Shown: piece after piece, positions 6,404-6,677 of the stretch
How the letters are laid out: each line of letters begins with the position of its first letter
How positions within the stretch are numbered: the stretch's first letter is position 1
Source of the DNA: Flavobacteriaceae bacterium
GTDB lineage: Bacteria; Bacteroidota; Bacteroidia; Flavobacteriales; Flavobacteriaceae
Assembly: GCA_003511845.1 (NCBI GenBank)
Contig: DOIV01000110.1
Span: 1 to 6,677, forward strand
Length of the DNA: 6,677 nucleotides
Direction of reading: 5' to 3'
Position numbers and translations under genes: made by a program
Notes under the pieces: generated by a model
Database searches by the model: none
The model's input: only the letters and a program-made list of their open reading frames with translations
What the model was told of the DNA's origin: nothing

Positions 6404-6677
6404 TTAAGCAGTATATTCAGGTGGTTGAAAATGAGAATAAGAAAAGTCTGAAATTACAAAGTGTTTGAAATAGTTAGGGAGTGTTAATTTCTTAAAGTAA
6501 AAGGAAATTGTTATTTTTGACAGCTCAAAATCTACCGTACTTATTGGGTAGTCATTCACGCTAAAAGGAATGGCTTTAATTGGTTTATCTTCCGTTACAG
6601 GCTGCAGTTTAATTTCTAATTTTTCTAGATAACATCGACCCTGACAGTCCAGTTCTGGTTTGTCAAGATTTTCACAT
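6404..6677 (-). CDS. Small cysteine-motif protein, function unknown (5' end outside window)
   Basis: The last 90 residues are readable in one open frame from 6676 down to TAA at 6406-6404; the start lies beyond the window. The visible part opens with CENLDKPELDCQGRCYLEKL, giving a C-x9-C-x3-C pattern with DKPEL between the first two cysteines. A hydrophilic then aromatic-rich segment follows, and the protein ends FQPPEYTA. I recall small flavobacterial proteins of about 120-140 residues with an N-terminal membrane helix, a CENKDKP-x3-C-GKC-type motif and a PP-rich end, often encoded just upstream of TonB-dependent receptors. That memory is unverified and I know no assigned function. The three cysteines suggest metal binding or disulfide formation. 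Same strand as the copper receptor, 374 nt upstream of it. An ATG at 6677 is in another frame and hits a stop at once. Confidence 0.78.
   Translation of the reverse strand, partial: CENLDKPELDCQGRCYLEKLEIKLQPVTEDKPIKAIPFSVNDYPISTVDFELSKITISFYFKKLTLPNYFKHFVISDFSYSHFQPPEYTA

Overview
The window is AT-rich, its genes lack clear Shine-Dalgarno sequences, and it carries Bacteroidota-style features: a carboxypeptidase-like N-terminal domain on the TonB-dependent receptor and a TAnnTTTG-type promoter candidate. Together with the protein sequences this points to a member of the Flavobacteriia, probably a denitrifier or N2O reducer. No rRNA, tRNA, CRISPR array, transposase or phage gene is visible.

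Layout. Positions 1-41 hold the likely tail of an unidentified upstream gene, followed by a perfect 13-bp stem-loop (70-105). Four genes then run on the plus strand as one tight unit: nosL (138-593), nosD (645-1883), nosF (1912-2631) and nosY (2624-3406, overlapping nosF by 8 nt). This is the accessory set that delivers copper to nitrous oxide reductase, NosZ, and supports its maturation. nosZ itself is not in the window and would be expected upstream. The convergent intergenic gap (3407-3683) holds a hairpin, a TATATTTG promoter-like box, a strong plus-strand intrinsic terminator and a separate minus-strand terminator. It may encode a small RNA of about 150 nt.

On the minus strand, 3684-6029 encodes a 781-residue TonB-dependent outer-membrane receptor. 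It carries the CxxxM (Cys177/Met181) and HxM (His358/Met360) residues of the OprC/NosA copper receptor family, at nearly the same spacing as I recall for OprC. Upstream of it are 374 nt without a gene (6030-6403) but with two imperfect stem-loops. The 3' part of a small gene with a C-x9-C-x3-C motif follows (6404-6677), cut by the window edge.

How it fits together. The inferred system is a copper route for N2O respiration. The receptor would bring copper across the outer membrane, the lipoprotein NosL would carry Cu(I), and NosD with the NosFY ABC transporter would use ATP to support CuZ assembly in NosZ. The small cysteine-motif protein may be an uncharacterised partner of the receptor. The nos genes are well known. 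The parts worth a second look are the receptor next to them, the small protein and the structured intergenic RNA or DNA.
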